Part shown: positions 43,856-52,477 of the stretch, in pieces
How positions within the stretch are numbered: the stretch's first letter is position 1
Layout: every line of letters begins with the position of its first letter
From: UBA2334 sp964396895
GTDB taxonomy: Bacteria; Pseudomonadota; Gammaproteobacteria; Burkholderiales; Burkholderiaceae_C
Assembly: GCA_964396895.1 (NCBI GenBank)
Contig: CAYNGJ010000002.1
Location: 124,001-188,000, forward strand
DNA length: 64,000 bases
Direction of reading: 5' to 3'
The notes under the pieces: model-generated
Told to the model about the DNA's origin: nothing
Database searches by the model: none
Seen by the model: the letters and a program-made list of their open reading frames with translations, nothing else
Program-made: the position numbers and the translations under genes

Positions 43856-46675
43856 ATGAACGACACACGCCCCACCTTGCTGCTGATTGACGGCTCCAGC
43901 TACCTGTACCGCGCCTACCACGCCATGCCCGATTTGCGTGCGGTCCCGGGCGATCCCACCAGTACCGCCACTGGTGCCATCCGTGGCATGGTCAACATGA
44001 TGCAGAGCCTGCGCAAGGAAGTGCCCGCCAGCCATGTGGCCTGTGTGTTTGACGCATCGGGCCCCACGTTTCGGGATGACCTTTATCCCGAATACAAGGC
44101 CAACCGCAGCCCCATGCCCGACGACCTGCGCAGCCAGATTGATCCCATCCACGAAGTGGTCAGGCTGTTGGGCTGGGCGGTGTTGAATGTGCCCGGCGTC
44201 GAGGCGGACGATGTCATCGGCACCCTGGCCGTGGCCGGTGTGGCGCAGGGGTTCGAGGTGGTGGTGTCCAGTGGTGACAAGGATTTGGCCCAGCTGGTGA
44301 ACGAGCACGTCACCATCATCGACACCATGAACGGCAAGCGCCGCGATGTGCCCGGGGTGGAGGTCGAATTCGGCGTGCCCGCGCGGCTGATGGTCGATTT
44401 CCAGACCCTGGTGGGCGATACCGTTGACAACGTCCCCGGGGTGCCCAAGGTGGGTCCCAAAACCGCTGCCAAATGGCTGCAGGAATACGGCAGCCTGGAC
44501 GCACTGGTGGCGCGTGCCGACGACATCAAGGGGGTGGCCGGCCAGAACCTGCGCGATGCCCTGGCCTGGTTGCCCACCGGGCGTGCGCTGGTGACCATCA
44601 AAACCGATTGCGACCTGAACGGGTTTGTGCCGGGGTTGCCAAGTCTGAATTCAATAGCTGTCATGCCAGAGCATTCAAGCGGTTTGATCGATTTTTATTC
44701 AAAATTTGGATTCAAGGGCTTGGCCAAGTCTTTGCAAGACAAGCAGGAAGGCGCCCAGCCCGTGCCCGCTGCGGGGGATGCATCTGGCACCGCCACGCCC
44801 ACGCCGTCGGCCAGGGGCCAGAGTGGCGACCTCTTTGCGGAGCCACCCACCGCTCCCGCCGACACTGCGCCCGATCTGCGGGTGGACGTGGTGACCGACT
44901 GGCCCGCATTCGACGCCTGGCTGGCCCGCGTCCAGGCGGCCGAGCTGACCGCGCTGGACACCGAAACCACCTCACTCACCGAAATGGTGGCCGAGGTGGT
45001 GGGCATCAGCCTGTGTGTGCAGACTGGCCACGCTGCCTACATTCCGCTGGCGCACAACGGCCCCGATGCCCCCGCACAACTGCCGCGTGACGAGGTGTTG
45101 GCCCGCCTCAAGCCCTGGCTGGGAAACCCAGCGGCGAAGAAGCTGGGTCAGCACGTCAAATACGACAGGCATGTGCTGGCCAACCACGGCATTGAAGTGC
45201 AGGGCTATGCCCACGACACCATGCTGCAAAGCTACGTGCTCGAAGTGCACAAACCCCACGGCCTCACCAGCTTGGCCTTGCGCCACTTGGGCCGCAGCGG
45301 CACCACCTATGAAGACCTGTGTGGCAAGGGCGCACACCAGATTCCATTTGCCCAGGTGGACGTGGACAAGGCCGCCGCCTACGCCGCGGAAGACGCGGAC
45401 CAGACCTTGGCCGTGCACGCCGTGCTGTGGCCTCAGTTGCAGGCCGATGACAAACTGCGGGCGGTGTACGCACTGGAGATGGCCAGCAGCGAGGCGCTGT
45501 ACCGTATCGAGCGCAATGGCGTGCTGATTGACGCACCCATGCTCGCCACGCAAAGCCACGAACTGGGCCAACGCATCCTGCAACTGGAGCAAGAAGCGTA
45601 CGAGATTGCCGGGCAGCCCTTCAACCTGGCTTCACCCAAGCAGCTGGGCGAAATTTTCTTTGACAAGTTGGGCTTGCCTGTCATCAAAAAAACCGCCACC
45701 GGCGCGCGCAGCACCGACGAAGAGGTGCTGGAAAAGCTGGCCGAAGACTACCCCCTGCCCGCCAAGCTGCTGGAGCACCGCAGCCTGTCCAAACTCAAGG
45801 GCACCTACACCGACAAGCTGGCCCAGTTGGCGTTGCCGCGCACGGGCCGGGTGCACACCCACTACGCACAAGCCGTGGCGGTGACGGGGCGGCTCTCCAG
45901 CAACGACCCCAATCTGCAGAACATTCCCGTGCGCACCGCCGAGGGCCGCCGCGTGCGCGAGGCCTTTGTGGCGCCTGCGGGCCATGTGATTGCCAGCGCC
46001 GACTACAGCCAGATCGAGCTGCGCATCATGGCCCACCTCAGTGGCGACGAGGCCCTGCTCCATGCGTTCGCCAATGGGTTGGACGTTCACCGTGCCACGG
46101 CGGCCGAGGTGTTTGGCATTGCGGTGGAGCAAGTCAGCAGCGAGCAGCGGCGCTACGCCAAGGTCATCAACTTCGGCCTCATTTACGGCATGAGTGGCTT
46201 TGGGCTGGCCAAAGCCCTGGGCATCGACAACACGGCAGCCAAAAACTACATCCAGCGCTACTTTGAACGCTACCCCGGTGTGAAACGCTACATGGACGAC
46301 ACCCGTGCCCAAGCCAAGGCCCAGGGTTATGTCGAAACCGTGCTGGGCCGCCGCCTGTATCTGCCGGAAATCAACAGCCCCAACGGCCCGCGCCGCGCCG
46401 GGGCCGAGCGTGCCGCCATCAACGCGCCCATGCAGGGCACGGCGGCTGACCTCATCAAACTGAGCATGGTGGCGGTGCAGCAGGCGCTGGACGCGCAGTG
46501 CAGGGCCACCAAGATGATCATGCAGGTGCACGACGAACTGGTGTTCGAGGTGCCCGAGGCCGAGGTGGGTTGGCTGAAGCTGGAAATTCCCCGCCTCATG
46601 GCCGGGGTGGCGCAACTCAAGGTGCCGCTGTTGGCCGAGGTGGGCGTGGGCCCGAACTGGGAGCAGGCGCACTGA
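43856..46675 (+). CDS. polA: DNA polymerase I with all three domains
   Basis: A 939-residue polymerase for repair and primer removal. The 5' nuclease domain (1-290) has LIDGSSYLYRAYHA and VPGVPKVGPKTAAKWL; the 3'-5' exonuclease domain (about 330-520) keeps catalytic Asp368 and Glu370 (LDTETTS), so proofreading should be active; the polymerase domain has RLSSNDPNLQNIP, ADYSQIELRIMAHLS, INFGLIYGMS and MQVHDELVFEV. Residues about 267-280, in the link between the nuclease domains, are encoded by repeat copy I in frame. ATG 43856 gives the family N-terminus. Confidence 0.97.
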   Translation: MNDTRPTLLLIDGSSYLYRAYHAMPDLRAVPGDPTSTATGAIRGMVNMMQSLRKEVPASHVACVFDASGPTFRDDLYPEYKANRSPMPDDLRSQIDPIHEVVRLLGWAVLNVPGVEADDVIGTLAVAGVAQGFEVVVSSGDKDLAQLVNEHVTIIDTMNGKRRDVPGVEVEFGVPARLMVDFQTLVGDTVDNVPGVPKVGPKTAAKWLQEYGSLDALVARADDIKGVAGQNLRDALAWLPTGRALVTIKTDCDLNGFVPGLPSLNSIAVMPEHSSGLIDFYSKFGFKGLAKSLQDKQEGAQPVPAAGDASGTATPTPSARGQSGDLFAEPPTAPADTAPDLRVDVVTDWPAFDAWLARVQAAELTALDTETTSLTEMVAEVVGISLCVQTGHAAYIPLAHNGPDAPAQLPRDEVLARLKPWLGNPAAKKLGQHVKYDRHVLANHGIEVQGYAHDTMLQSYVLEVHKPHGLTSLALRHLGRSGTTYEDLCGKGAHQIPFAQVDVDKAAAYAAEDADQTLAVHAVLWPQLQADDKLRAVYALEMASSEALYRIERNGVLIDAPMLATQSHELGQRILQLEQEAYEIAGQPFNLASPKQLGEIFFDKLGLPVIKKTATGARSTDEEVLEKLAEDYPLPAKLLEHRSLSKLKGTYTDKLAQLALPRTGRVHTHYAQAVAVTGRLSSNDPNLQNIPVRTAEGRRVREAFVAPAGHVIASADYSQIELRIMAHLSGDEALLHAFANGLDVHRATAAEVFGIAVEQVSSEQRRYAKVINFGLIYGMSGFGLAKALGIDNTAAKNYIQRYFERYPGVKRYMDDTRAQAKAQGYVETVLGRRLYLPEINSPNGPRRAGAERAAINAPMQGTAADLIKLSMVAVQQALDAQCRATKMIMQVHDELVFEVPEAEVGWLKLEIPRLMAGVAQLKVPLLAEVGVGPNWEQAH
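44656..44695 (+). repeat. Dispersed AGC/AAGCG element, copy I, inside polA
   Basis: AGCTG, 14 bases, TCAAGCG, 10 bases, TTTT, on the coding strand of polA, without a stop. It encodes part of the linker between the two nuclease domains, ending SSGLIDFYSK. AGCTG, TCAAGCG and TTTTTATTCAAAA agree with the uvrD copy at identical spacing and in the same codon frame. Confidence 0.82.
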
Positions 46676-46678
46676 GCA

Positions 46679-46711
46679 TGAAAAAAGCCACCGTCGCAGG
46701 ACAGGTGGCTT
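46679..46711 (-). terminator. Rho-independent terminator of the chemoreceptor gene
   Basis: AAGCCACC (46685-46692) pairs with GGTGGCTT (46704-46711); on the minus strand a run of six T follows. It lies just after the polA stop and may also end polA transcripts weakly, as the plus strand has no T run. Confidence 0.8.
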
Positions 46712-46762
46712 GTGTTCGGTGTCTGGGTGGGCAGGTGCGCCGGTTGTGGGGCTCTCCCGTCG

Positions 46763-48328
46763 TCAGAGCTTGAACGCGCTGACCACGAGGGTCAGCTGCT
46801 TGGCCTGTTCCTGCAGCGAGGCAGAGGCCGCCGAAGCCTCTTCCACCAGTGCCGCGTTTTGCTGGGTCACGCCATCCATGAGCGCGACGGCTTGGTTGAT
46901 TTGCGAGATGCCCAACGCCTGCTCGGCGCTGGACGAGGCAATGTCGCGCATGATTTGCGTGACCCGTTCGATGCTGCCCACAATCTCCTTCATGGTCTCG
47001 CCCGCCTCGTCCACTTGGCGGGTGCCGCTGTCCACCTTGTTGACCGAGTCGTCGATCAGCCCCTTGATTTCACGGGCGGCGGTGGATGAGCGCTGGGCCA
47101 GTGAGCGGACCTCGGAGGCCACCACCGCAAAACCACGCCCTTGTTCACCGGCCCGCGCCGCTTCCACGGCGGCATTCAGGGCCAGGATGTTGGTCTGGAA
47201 AGCAATGCCGTCGATCACGGCAATGATGTCCACAATTTTGCGCGACGAAGTGTTGATTTCGTCCATGGTGTGCACGACCTGGGCCACCACATCGCCACCC
47301 TTGATGGCCACCGACGAGGCGGTCTCGGCCATCTGATTGGCCTGGGTGGCGTTTTCGGCGTTGAGCTTGACCGTGCTGTTGAGCTCTTCAGTGGCCGAGG
47401 CTGTTTCCTCCAGCGAACTGGCTTGCTGCTCGGTGCGCGCCGACAAGTCGAGCGTGCCCGCCGCCACTTGGTTGGAGGCGCTGGCAATGGAGTCGGCACC
47501 GGTGATGACTTGGGAAATGAGCTGACGCAGGTTGTTCTGCATGGTGCGCATCTGTTCCAGCAGGTGCGTGATTTCGTCGGCGCCAGTGGGCTCAATGCGG
47601 TGGGTCAGGTCGCCTGCGGCAATGCAGGTGGCGGTTTCATCGGCCACGGCAAACCCGCTGGACATGCGCTTGAGGGTCAGTAGCATGAGCAGGGTCATGG
47701 GAATGGCGCCCAGCAGCACAATGGCCACAAAAATCAGTTTGGCCCGGTCATAGCGGGCATCGGCCGCCTTGGCTTCCACGTCGGCCATCTCGGACTGGTA
47801 AGTTCGCAGCTTGGTGATGGATTTTTCGAAAGCATCGCCCTCGGTGCGACCGGCCACCAGGAACACATTCATGGTTTCCGGCGAGAAATCGGCACCCTGC
47901 AGCGCCTTGAGCACCGCATCGCGCTTTTCCTGCCAGGCCTTGCGTTTGGCCTGCATGTCGTCCACCAGGGCCTTTTCTTCTGCGCTCAAGGTCCGGCCCA
48001 TCACCGTTTTGAACGCCGCATCGTTGTCTCCACGGCCGCTGGAAATGGCGTCGAAGTGCATGTCCACGGCGTGGCCGTGGATGGCAAACAGCGGGCTGGT
48101 GGGGTCGTGTTGAAACGCCAGCAGGATTTGCAACCGGTTGTCGAGGAAATTGCGGTTGATGACCGCCAGCGATCCCGCCACGGCCATGCGGTCTCCGTGA
48201 ACATGCTTGAGTGCCTCGCTGGCCTGCCTCATCCCCATGAAACCGGTGGCCATGGCGGCCACAAAAACCAGCCAGTACATGGCCAGTGCGGCCCAAACGC
48301 GGTGGGTGAGTTTGATGCGATCCAACAT
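46763..48328 (-). CDS. Methyl-accepting chemotaxis protein
   Basis: A 521-residue chemoreceptor: cytoplasmic N-terminus, first membrane helix (about 11-31), a periplasmic four-helix-bundle-like sensor (32-190), a second membrane helix (LIFVAIVLLGAIPMTLLMLL), HAMP-like segment and a long signalling coiled coil with the hairpin tip GIAFQTNILALNAAVEAARA, GEQGRGFAVVASEVRSLAQR. No che or flagellar genes are nearby. The ligand is unknown. There is no C-terminal CheR-binding pentapeptide. ATG 48328 gives a normal short N-terminus. Confidence 0.95.
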   Translation of the reverse strand: MLDRIKLTHRVWAALAMYWLVFVAAMATGFMGMRQASEALKHVHGDRMAVAGSLAVINRNFLDNRLQILLAFQHDPTSPLFAIHGHAVDMHFDAISSGRGDNDAAFKTVMGRTLSAEEKALVDDMQAKRKAWQEKRDAVLKALQGADFSPETMNVFLVAGRTEGDAFEKSITKLRTYQSEMADVEAKAADARYDRAKLIFVAIVLLGAIPMTLLMLLTLKRMSSGFAVADETATCIAAGDLTHRIEPTGADEITHLLEQMRTMQNNLRQLISQVITGADSIASASNQVAAGTLDLSARTEQQASSLEETASATEELNSTVKLNAENATQANQMAETASSVAIKGGDVVAQVVHTMDEINTSSRKIVDIIAVIDGIAFQTNILALNAAVEAARAGEQGRGFAVVASEVRSLAQRSSTAAREIKGLIDDSVNKVDSGTRQVDEAGETMKEIVGSIERVTQIMRDIASSSAEQALGISQINQAVALMDGVTQQNAALVEEASAASASLQEQAKQLTLVVSAFKL

Positions 48329-48712
48329 GTGTGCCTGCTCGGGAAAAGGGTGCCTGGCCCCACGGGCAGGCACGAAAACGACAGTGAGGACTCTCACCCA
48401 ATAAAGAGCATAGCACCCCAGCCATGGCCCCAAGGCTTGAAATCGGTGGATGAAGGCCAGTCAAATGTCCCACGTGCAACCTGATTGATGCGGGTCAACC
48501 GGCGCCACGGCTCCCCGGTAAATCCCGCCCTACAGCAGTGGTTTGCCGGGGCTTTCGCGCAGGGTGCTGCGCGCCCCGGTTAGCATTCCGAGCCTGTGCG
48601 GCGTGCCCCCCCAGCGTTGCTGGTTTGAGGGTGCACCGAGGTGCAGGTGGTGGCCTCGCACACGTTTGTCGGTTAGGTTCTGTCGTTACCCCCTGTCTAG
48701 GAGACGCACTTC
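48329..48712. other. Divergent promoter region with two stem-loops
   Basis: This 384-base gap between divergent genes has no convincing open frame. Near the chemoreceptor gene GTGCCTG (48350-48356) pairs with CAGGCAC (48367-48373) in its leader. Near the hydrolase gene CCGGGGC (48546-48552) and GCGCAG pair with CTGCGC and GCCCCGG (ending 48579), giving a strong two-part hairpin about 130 bases before the ATG. I could not place promoters with confidence. Confidence 0.5.
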
Positions 48713-49615
48713 ATGTTCAACAGCGATCAAGAGTCAGAAATCAACGGTTTGGTGAATGGCCAGCCGGGTGCGCCTGAGGGTGCCACGCGGCGCACCGCCC
48801 TCAGGGCCGCTCTGGGTGTGGGCTATGCCGCTGCGGCGCTGCCGGTCATGGCGCAAAGCGTGGTCAAAACCCCGGCGGAAGGCCTGGTGGTCGGCGAGGT
48901 GAGCATTGAGGTCAACGGCTTCAAAATGCCAGCCTATCGGGCCGCACCTGCTGGAAAAACCGGGTTGCCGGTGGTGCTGGTGCTGTCTGAAATTTTTGGG
49001 GTGCACGAGTACATCGCCGACACCGCGCGTCGGTTTGCACGGGCAGGCTACTTGGCCATCGCGCCCGAATTGTTTGTGCGCCAGGGCGATGCCCAGAGCT
49101 ATGGCGAAATGGCCAAATTGATGGCAGAGGTCATCTCCAAAGTGCCCGATGCCCAGGTGCTGGCTGACCTGGACGCCACGGTTGCGTGGGCGGGTGCCAA
49201 CGGCGGGGACTTGAACCGGGTGGGCATCACCGGCTTTTGCTGGGGCGGTCGCCAGGTGTGGCTGTACACAGCGCACAACCCCCGCGTCAAGGCCGGCGTG
49301 GCTTGGTATGGGCGCCTGGTGGGGCAGGCCACATCCCTGACGCCCAAGCACCCGGTGGACGTGGCGGCCCAGCTGAACGGCCCTGTGCTGGGGTTGTACG
49401 GTGGCGCAGACACCGGCATTCCGCTGGACACCGTGGAGGCCATGAAAACCAAACTGGCCCAGGGCAATGCGGCGGCCAAGGCATCGCAGTTTGTGGTGTA
49501 CCCGGATGCTCCCCACGCCTTCCATGCCGACTACCGCCCCAGCTTCCGCCAGGGCCCGGCACAAGATGGCTGGCAGCGCGCACTCGACTGGTTCAAGTCC
49601 CACGGGGTGAGCTGA
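48713..49615 (+). CDS. Dienelactone hydrolase-family protein, Tat-exported
   Basis: A 300-residue protein with a twin-arginine signal (ATRRTALRAALG, Arg26-Arg27; likely cut after VMA at residue 47). The mature domain has VVLVLSEIFGVHEYIADTAR, the nucleophile elbow GFCWGG with catalytic Cys, and the His region DAPHAFHADYRPSF, all as in dienelactone hydrolase. Export is unusual for the classic cytoplasmic enzyme but frequent for this DLH subgroup. AGGAG lies about ten bases before the ATG. The substrate is unknown. Confidence 0.9.
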   Translation: MFNSDQESEINGLVNGQPGAPEGATRRTALRAALGVGYAAAALPVMAQSVVKTPAEGLVVGEVSIEVNGFKMPAYRAAPAGKTGLPVVLVLSEIFGVHEYIADTARRFARAGYLAIAPELFVRQGDAQSYGEMAKLMAEVISKVPDAQVLADLDATVAWAGANGGDLNRVGITGFCWGGRQVWLYTAHNPRVKAGVAWYGRLVGQATSLTPKHPVDVAAQLNGPVLGLYGGADTGIPLDTVEAMKTKLAQGNAAAKASQFVVYPDAPHAFHADYRPSFRQGPAQDGWQRALDWFKSHGVS

Positions 49616-49642
49616 GGCACACTGCAGCGTTGGTCTCGGATG

Positions 49643-49672
49643 AAAAATCCGCCCCCAGTGGGCGGTTTTTTT
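49643..49672 (+). terminator. Rho-independent terminator of the DLH-like gene
   Basis: CCGCCC (49649-49654) pairs with GGGCGG (49660-49665) around CCAGT, then seven T residues. Confidence 0.88.
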
Positions 49673-49677
49673 ATGGA

Positions 49678-49717
49678 AAAATATCGCCTAACGCTTTGCT
49701 GAATTTATTTCTTTGCT
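49678..49717 (-). repeat. Dispersed AGC/AAGCG element, copy J
   Basis: Read on the minus strand, AGCAA, 14 bases, CAAAGCG, 10 bases, TTTT. It fills the gap between the terminator and the ZIP start codon, whose ATG (49718) touches the AGC end; no Shine-Dalgarno sequence is left before that ATG. Confidence 0.78.
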
Positions 49718-50533
49718 ATGACTTTATTTTTGATACTGCTGGGCACCATCACTGCGGGTGTGGGCAGCGTGTGGGTGGCGGCCGTGCTGGGTTTGGGGGT
49801 GTTGTCGCGGTACACCTCGCACATGCTCAGCCTGGCGGCCGGCGCCTTGCTGGCCACGGCGTTCATGCACCTGCTGCCAGAGGCCTTCGAGTCGGCGGCG
49901 GGCGCGCACGACTTGTTTGCCGTGTTTCTGGCCGGGGTGGTGTTCTTTTTTGTATTGGACAAGGTCGAGCTGTACCACCACGGTCACGAACATGGCCATG
50001 GCCAGGAAGCCGGTCGCCACGACCATGGTCACCACGATCACGCCCATGGGTCGGCCTCGGCAGACACGGCCGCGCCGCGCACGGGGGGCGGCTGGTCGGT
50101 GCTGGCGGGCGACAGCGTGCACGCCTTTGGCGACGGTATTCTGATTGCGTCGGCCTTCATGGCTGACTGGAAGTTGGGTCTGGTCACCTCGCTGGCGGTG
50201 TTGGCGCACGAGGTGCCGCACCACATGGGCGATCTGGTGGTGTTGCTTGGCTCAGCGGGTACGCGGCGGGCGGCCATCGTCAAAGTGTCCCTGGCCGGTA
50301 CGGTCACGGCGCTGGGGGGCGTGGTGGGTTACGCCATGGTCAGCCAGCTGGACGACTACCTGCCGTTCTTTCTGGTCGTGGCCTCCAGCAGTTTTGTGTA
50401 CGTGGCCCTGGCAGACCTGATTCCGCAGCTGCAAAAGCGCCTCAATCTCACCGACACCTTGGCGCAATTGGTGTGGTTGCTGATCGGCGTGGGTTTGGTG
50501 GTCACCGTCAGCAGGCTGGCACACGGGGGCTGA
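49718..50533 (+). CDS. ZIP-family metal transporter
   Basis: A 271-residue inner-membrane transporter for divalent metals, probably zinc. About eight hydrophobic segments; a cytoplasmic or variable loop (about 88-115) is very His-rich (HHGHEHGHGQEAGRHDHGHH). Metal-site motifs are HAFGDGILI in helix 4 and HEVPHHMGD in helix 5. The first helix (MTLFLILLGTITAGVGS) supports ATG 49718 as start although it lacks a ribosome site and abuts repeat copy J. Confidence 0.9.
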   Translation: MTLFLILLGTITAGVGSVWVAAVLGLGVLSRYTSHMLSLAAGALLATAFMHLLPEAFESAAGAHDLFAVFLAGVVFFFVLDKVELYHHGHEHGHGQEAGRHDHGHHDHAHGSASADTAAPRTGGGWSVLAGDSVHAFGDGILIASAFMADWKLGLVTSLAVLAHEVPHHMGDLVVLLGSAGTRRAAIVKVSLAGTVTALGGVVGYAMVSQLDDYLPFFLVVASSSFVYVALADLIPQLQKRLNLTDTLAQLVWLLIGVGLVVTVSRLAHGG

Positions 50534-50578
50534 CGGCGTACCGCAGGCTGGCTGCGGCCTGGCATGCTGGCGTGCAGC

Positions 50579-51478
50579 TCAGCTGCTGGGTTCGTCGCCA
50601 GTGGCCACGGGCAGGCCGGGCGTGCGGCACCACTCGCTCCAGCTGCCTGCATACAGTGCCTGACCGCCCAGGCCGGCCACAGCCATGGCCAGCACGTTGG
50701 GCACGGCACTCACGCCGCTGCCGCAGTGGTGGACCACGGTCGCGGGGTCGCGCCCCGCCAGGAGCGCCAAAAATTCGGCCCGCAGTTGCTCAGCCGGTTT
50801 GAAGCGACCGTCCGCTGCCAGGTTGAGTGCGAAGGGTCGGTTCAGCGCCCCCGGAATGTGGCCTGCAACGGGGTCCAGCGGCTCCACTTCACCGCGGTAA
50901 CGGGGGGCAGCCCGGGCGTCGATCAGGGTTTGACCGGGCTGTTGCAGCCGCTGCTGAACCGTGGTGGTGGTGACCAGCTCGACCAGCGGCGGCAGCAGCG
51001 CAAAGTGGCTGGGGGTGCTGGGCACGACGGGCGTGGGGGGGGCGACTTCGCAGGCACCGCCAGCGGCCTGCCAGGCCTGCCAGCCACCGTCCAGCACGGC
51101 CACGGCCGCGTGACCACACCACTTCAGCATCCACCAGAGGCGGCCGCAGTAGTTTTGTCCCTGGCGGTCGTACACCACCACCTGGGTGTCGTTGTCCACA
51201 CCGTGGCTGGCCAGCCAGCGGACCAGGTCTTCGCGCGCTGGCAGCGGATGGCGGCCACCGGAGGCTGGGGGGTGGGCGCTGTCGGGTGCACCATGGGCAG
51301 ACAGGTCGCGGTCGAGGTGCGCGTGGCGGGCGCCTGGGATGTGTCCCTGCGCAAACTGGTCGGTGCCCGCAGACGCATTGCTCAGGTCAAAGCTGCAGTC
51401 GAACACGCGCAGCGGCTGGCCGCTGTGCATGAGTTGCTGGAGCTGTGTGACGGTGACGAGGGTGCTGTGGCATGTCAT
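50579..51478 (-). CDS. sseA: Sulfurtransferase with two rhodanese domains (3-mercaptopyruvate sulfurtransferase type)
   Basis: A 299-residue cytosolic protein of tandem rhodanese domains. The N-terminal, inactive domain has RVFDCSFDL, GHIPGARHAHLDRDLS and VVVYDRQGQNY; the C-terminal, active domain has LIDARAAPRYRGEVEPLDP, GHIPGALNRPF and the catalytic loop HCGSGVSA. A CG-S/T-GV-S/T-A loop points to mercaptopyruvate rather than thiosulfate as donor. It follows the EamA gene by 53 bases in the same direction. Confidence 0.9.
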   Translation of the reverse strand: MTCHSTLVTVTQLQQLMHSGQPLRVFDCSFDLSNASAGTDQFAQGHIPGARHAHLDRDLSAHGAPDSAHPPASGGRHPLPAREDLVRWLASHGVDNDTQVVVYDRQGQNYCGRLWWMLKWCGHAAVAVLDGGWQAWQAAGGACEVAPPTPVVPSTPSHFALLPPLVELVTTTTVQQRLQQPGQTLIDARAAPRYRGEVEPLDPVAGHIPGALNRPFALNLAADGRFKPAEQLRAEFLALLAGRDPATVVHHCGSGVSAVPNVLAMAVAGLGGQALYAGSWSEWCRTPGLPVATGDEPSS

Positions 51479-51531
51479 GGTGGGCCTGTGCGGTGGATGC
51501 GATGCGGGGGCAGGGTGGGCGGTGGGGCCGC

Positions 51532-52422
51532 TCAGTGGTCTTCGGGCGGGGTTTGCGGGGCGGCGCGCGCGCGCAGCAAGGTGGCCACGATGCCGCTGAC
51601 AATGATGAGCCCCATGCCCAGCCAGCCCATCAGGGGCAGCACATCTTGGAAGATCACGATGCTGTAGATGCCGGCGAACACGATGCCGGCGTACTGCAGG
51701 TTGGCCACCACCAGGGTGGCACCGCTGGCGTAGGCACGGGTCATGCACAGCTGCCCCAGCACGGCCAGCAGCCCGATGGGGATGAGCCACAGGGCGTGCG
51801 GCCATGCCCACGCCGACCAGCCGGTGGCCAGCATGCCAATGCCCCCCACCACGGTGGCACCGAGTGAAAAGTAGAACACCGTGCGGCTTTCCGGTTCACC
51901 CGCTTTGGACAGGGCAGAGACCTGCAAATAGGCAAAGGCCGAAAAAATGCCCGACAGCATGCCCACCAGTCCTGCAAACAACTGGTTGTCGGCCAGGGTG
52001 GGGCGCAGCATCAGGGCGACCCCGCCAAACCCGGCCAGTACCGACACCAGCAGTGCCCCCTGGCCCCTCAGCGGCTGGCCGCTGCGTTGCAGCAGCAAGG
52101 CGCCCCCCACCAGGAAGGCCGCGATCCAGACGCTGCTCATGTAGTTCAGCGTCATGGCCGTGGCCAGGGGCAGGTGGGCAATGGCGTAGAACCAACTGGT
52201 CAGGGCGATGGTGCCCACCACGCTGCGCCAAGCGTGCATGGCGGGCACGCGGGTGGCCAGTGACACGCCGCGCGCGCGCGTCACGCCCCACATGAAGCCC
52301 AGGCCAATCAGTCCACGGTAGAACACCACCTCGAAGCTGCCGAAGTGTTCGGACGCGAACTTGATGCACACCCCCATGGTGGCGAACAGCCACGCCGCCA
52401 GCAGCATCCACAAGGCTTGCAT
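51532..52422 (-). CDS. EamA/DMT-family permease
   Basis: A 296-residue membrane protein with about ten hydrophobic helices in two EamA repeats (repeat one 1-135 with FASEHFGSFEVVFYRGLIGL; repeat two 148-285). Members export metabolites or amino acids; the substrate here is unknown. The start codon lies against repeat copy K, which fills the whole gap to the Rieske gene, and no Shine-Dalgarno sequence precedes the ATG. Confidence 0.9.
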   Translation of the reverse strand: MQALWMLLAAWLFATMGVCIKFASEHFGSFEVVFYRGLIGLGFMWGVTRARGVSLATRVPAMHAWRSVVGTIALTSWFYAIAHLPLATAMTLNYMSSVWIAAFLVGGALLLQRSGQPLRGQGALLVSVLAGFGGVALMLRPTLADNQLFAGLVGMLSGIFSAFAYLQVSALSKAGEPESRTVFYFSLGATVVGGIGMLATGWSAWAWPHALWLIPIGLLAVLGQLCMTRAYASGATLVVANLQYAGIVFAGIYSIVIFQDVLPLMGWLGMGLIIVSGIVATLLRARAAPQTPPEDH

Positions 52423-52431
52423 TTTTATGTT

Positions 52432-52471
52432 TTTTAGCGATCTGACGCTTATCTGGTATTGATTTTAAGCT
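52432..52471 (-). repeat. Dispersed AGC/AAGCG element, copy K
   Basis: Read on the minus strand, AGCTT, 14 bases, ATAAGCG, 10 bases, then AAAA in place of TTTT. With its flanks it makes up the entire 55-base gap between the Rieske stop and the EamA start. Confidence 0.75.
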
Positions 52472-52477
52472 ATCAAA

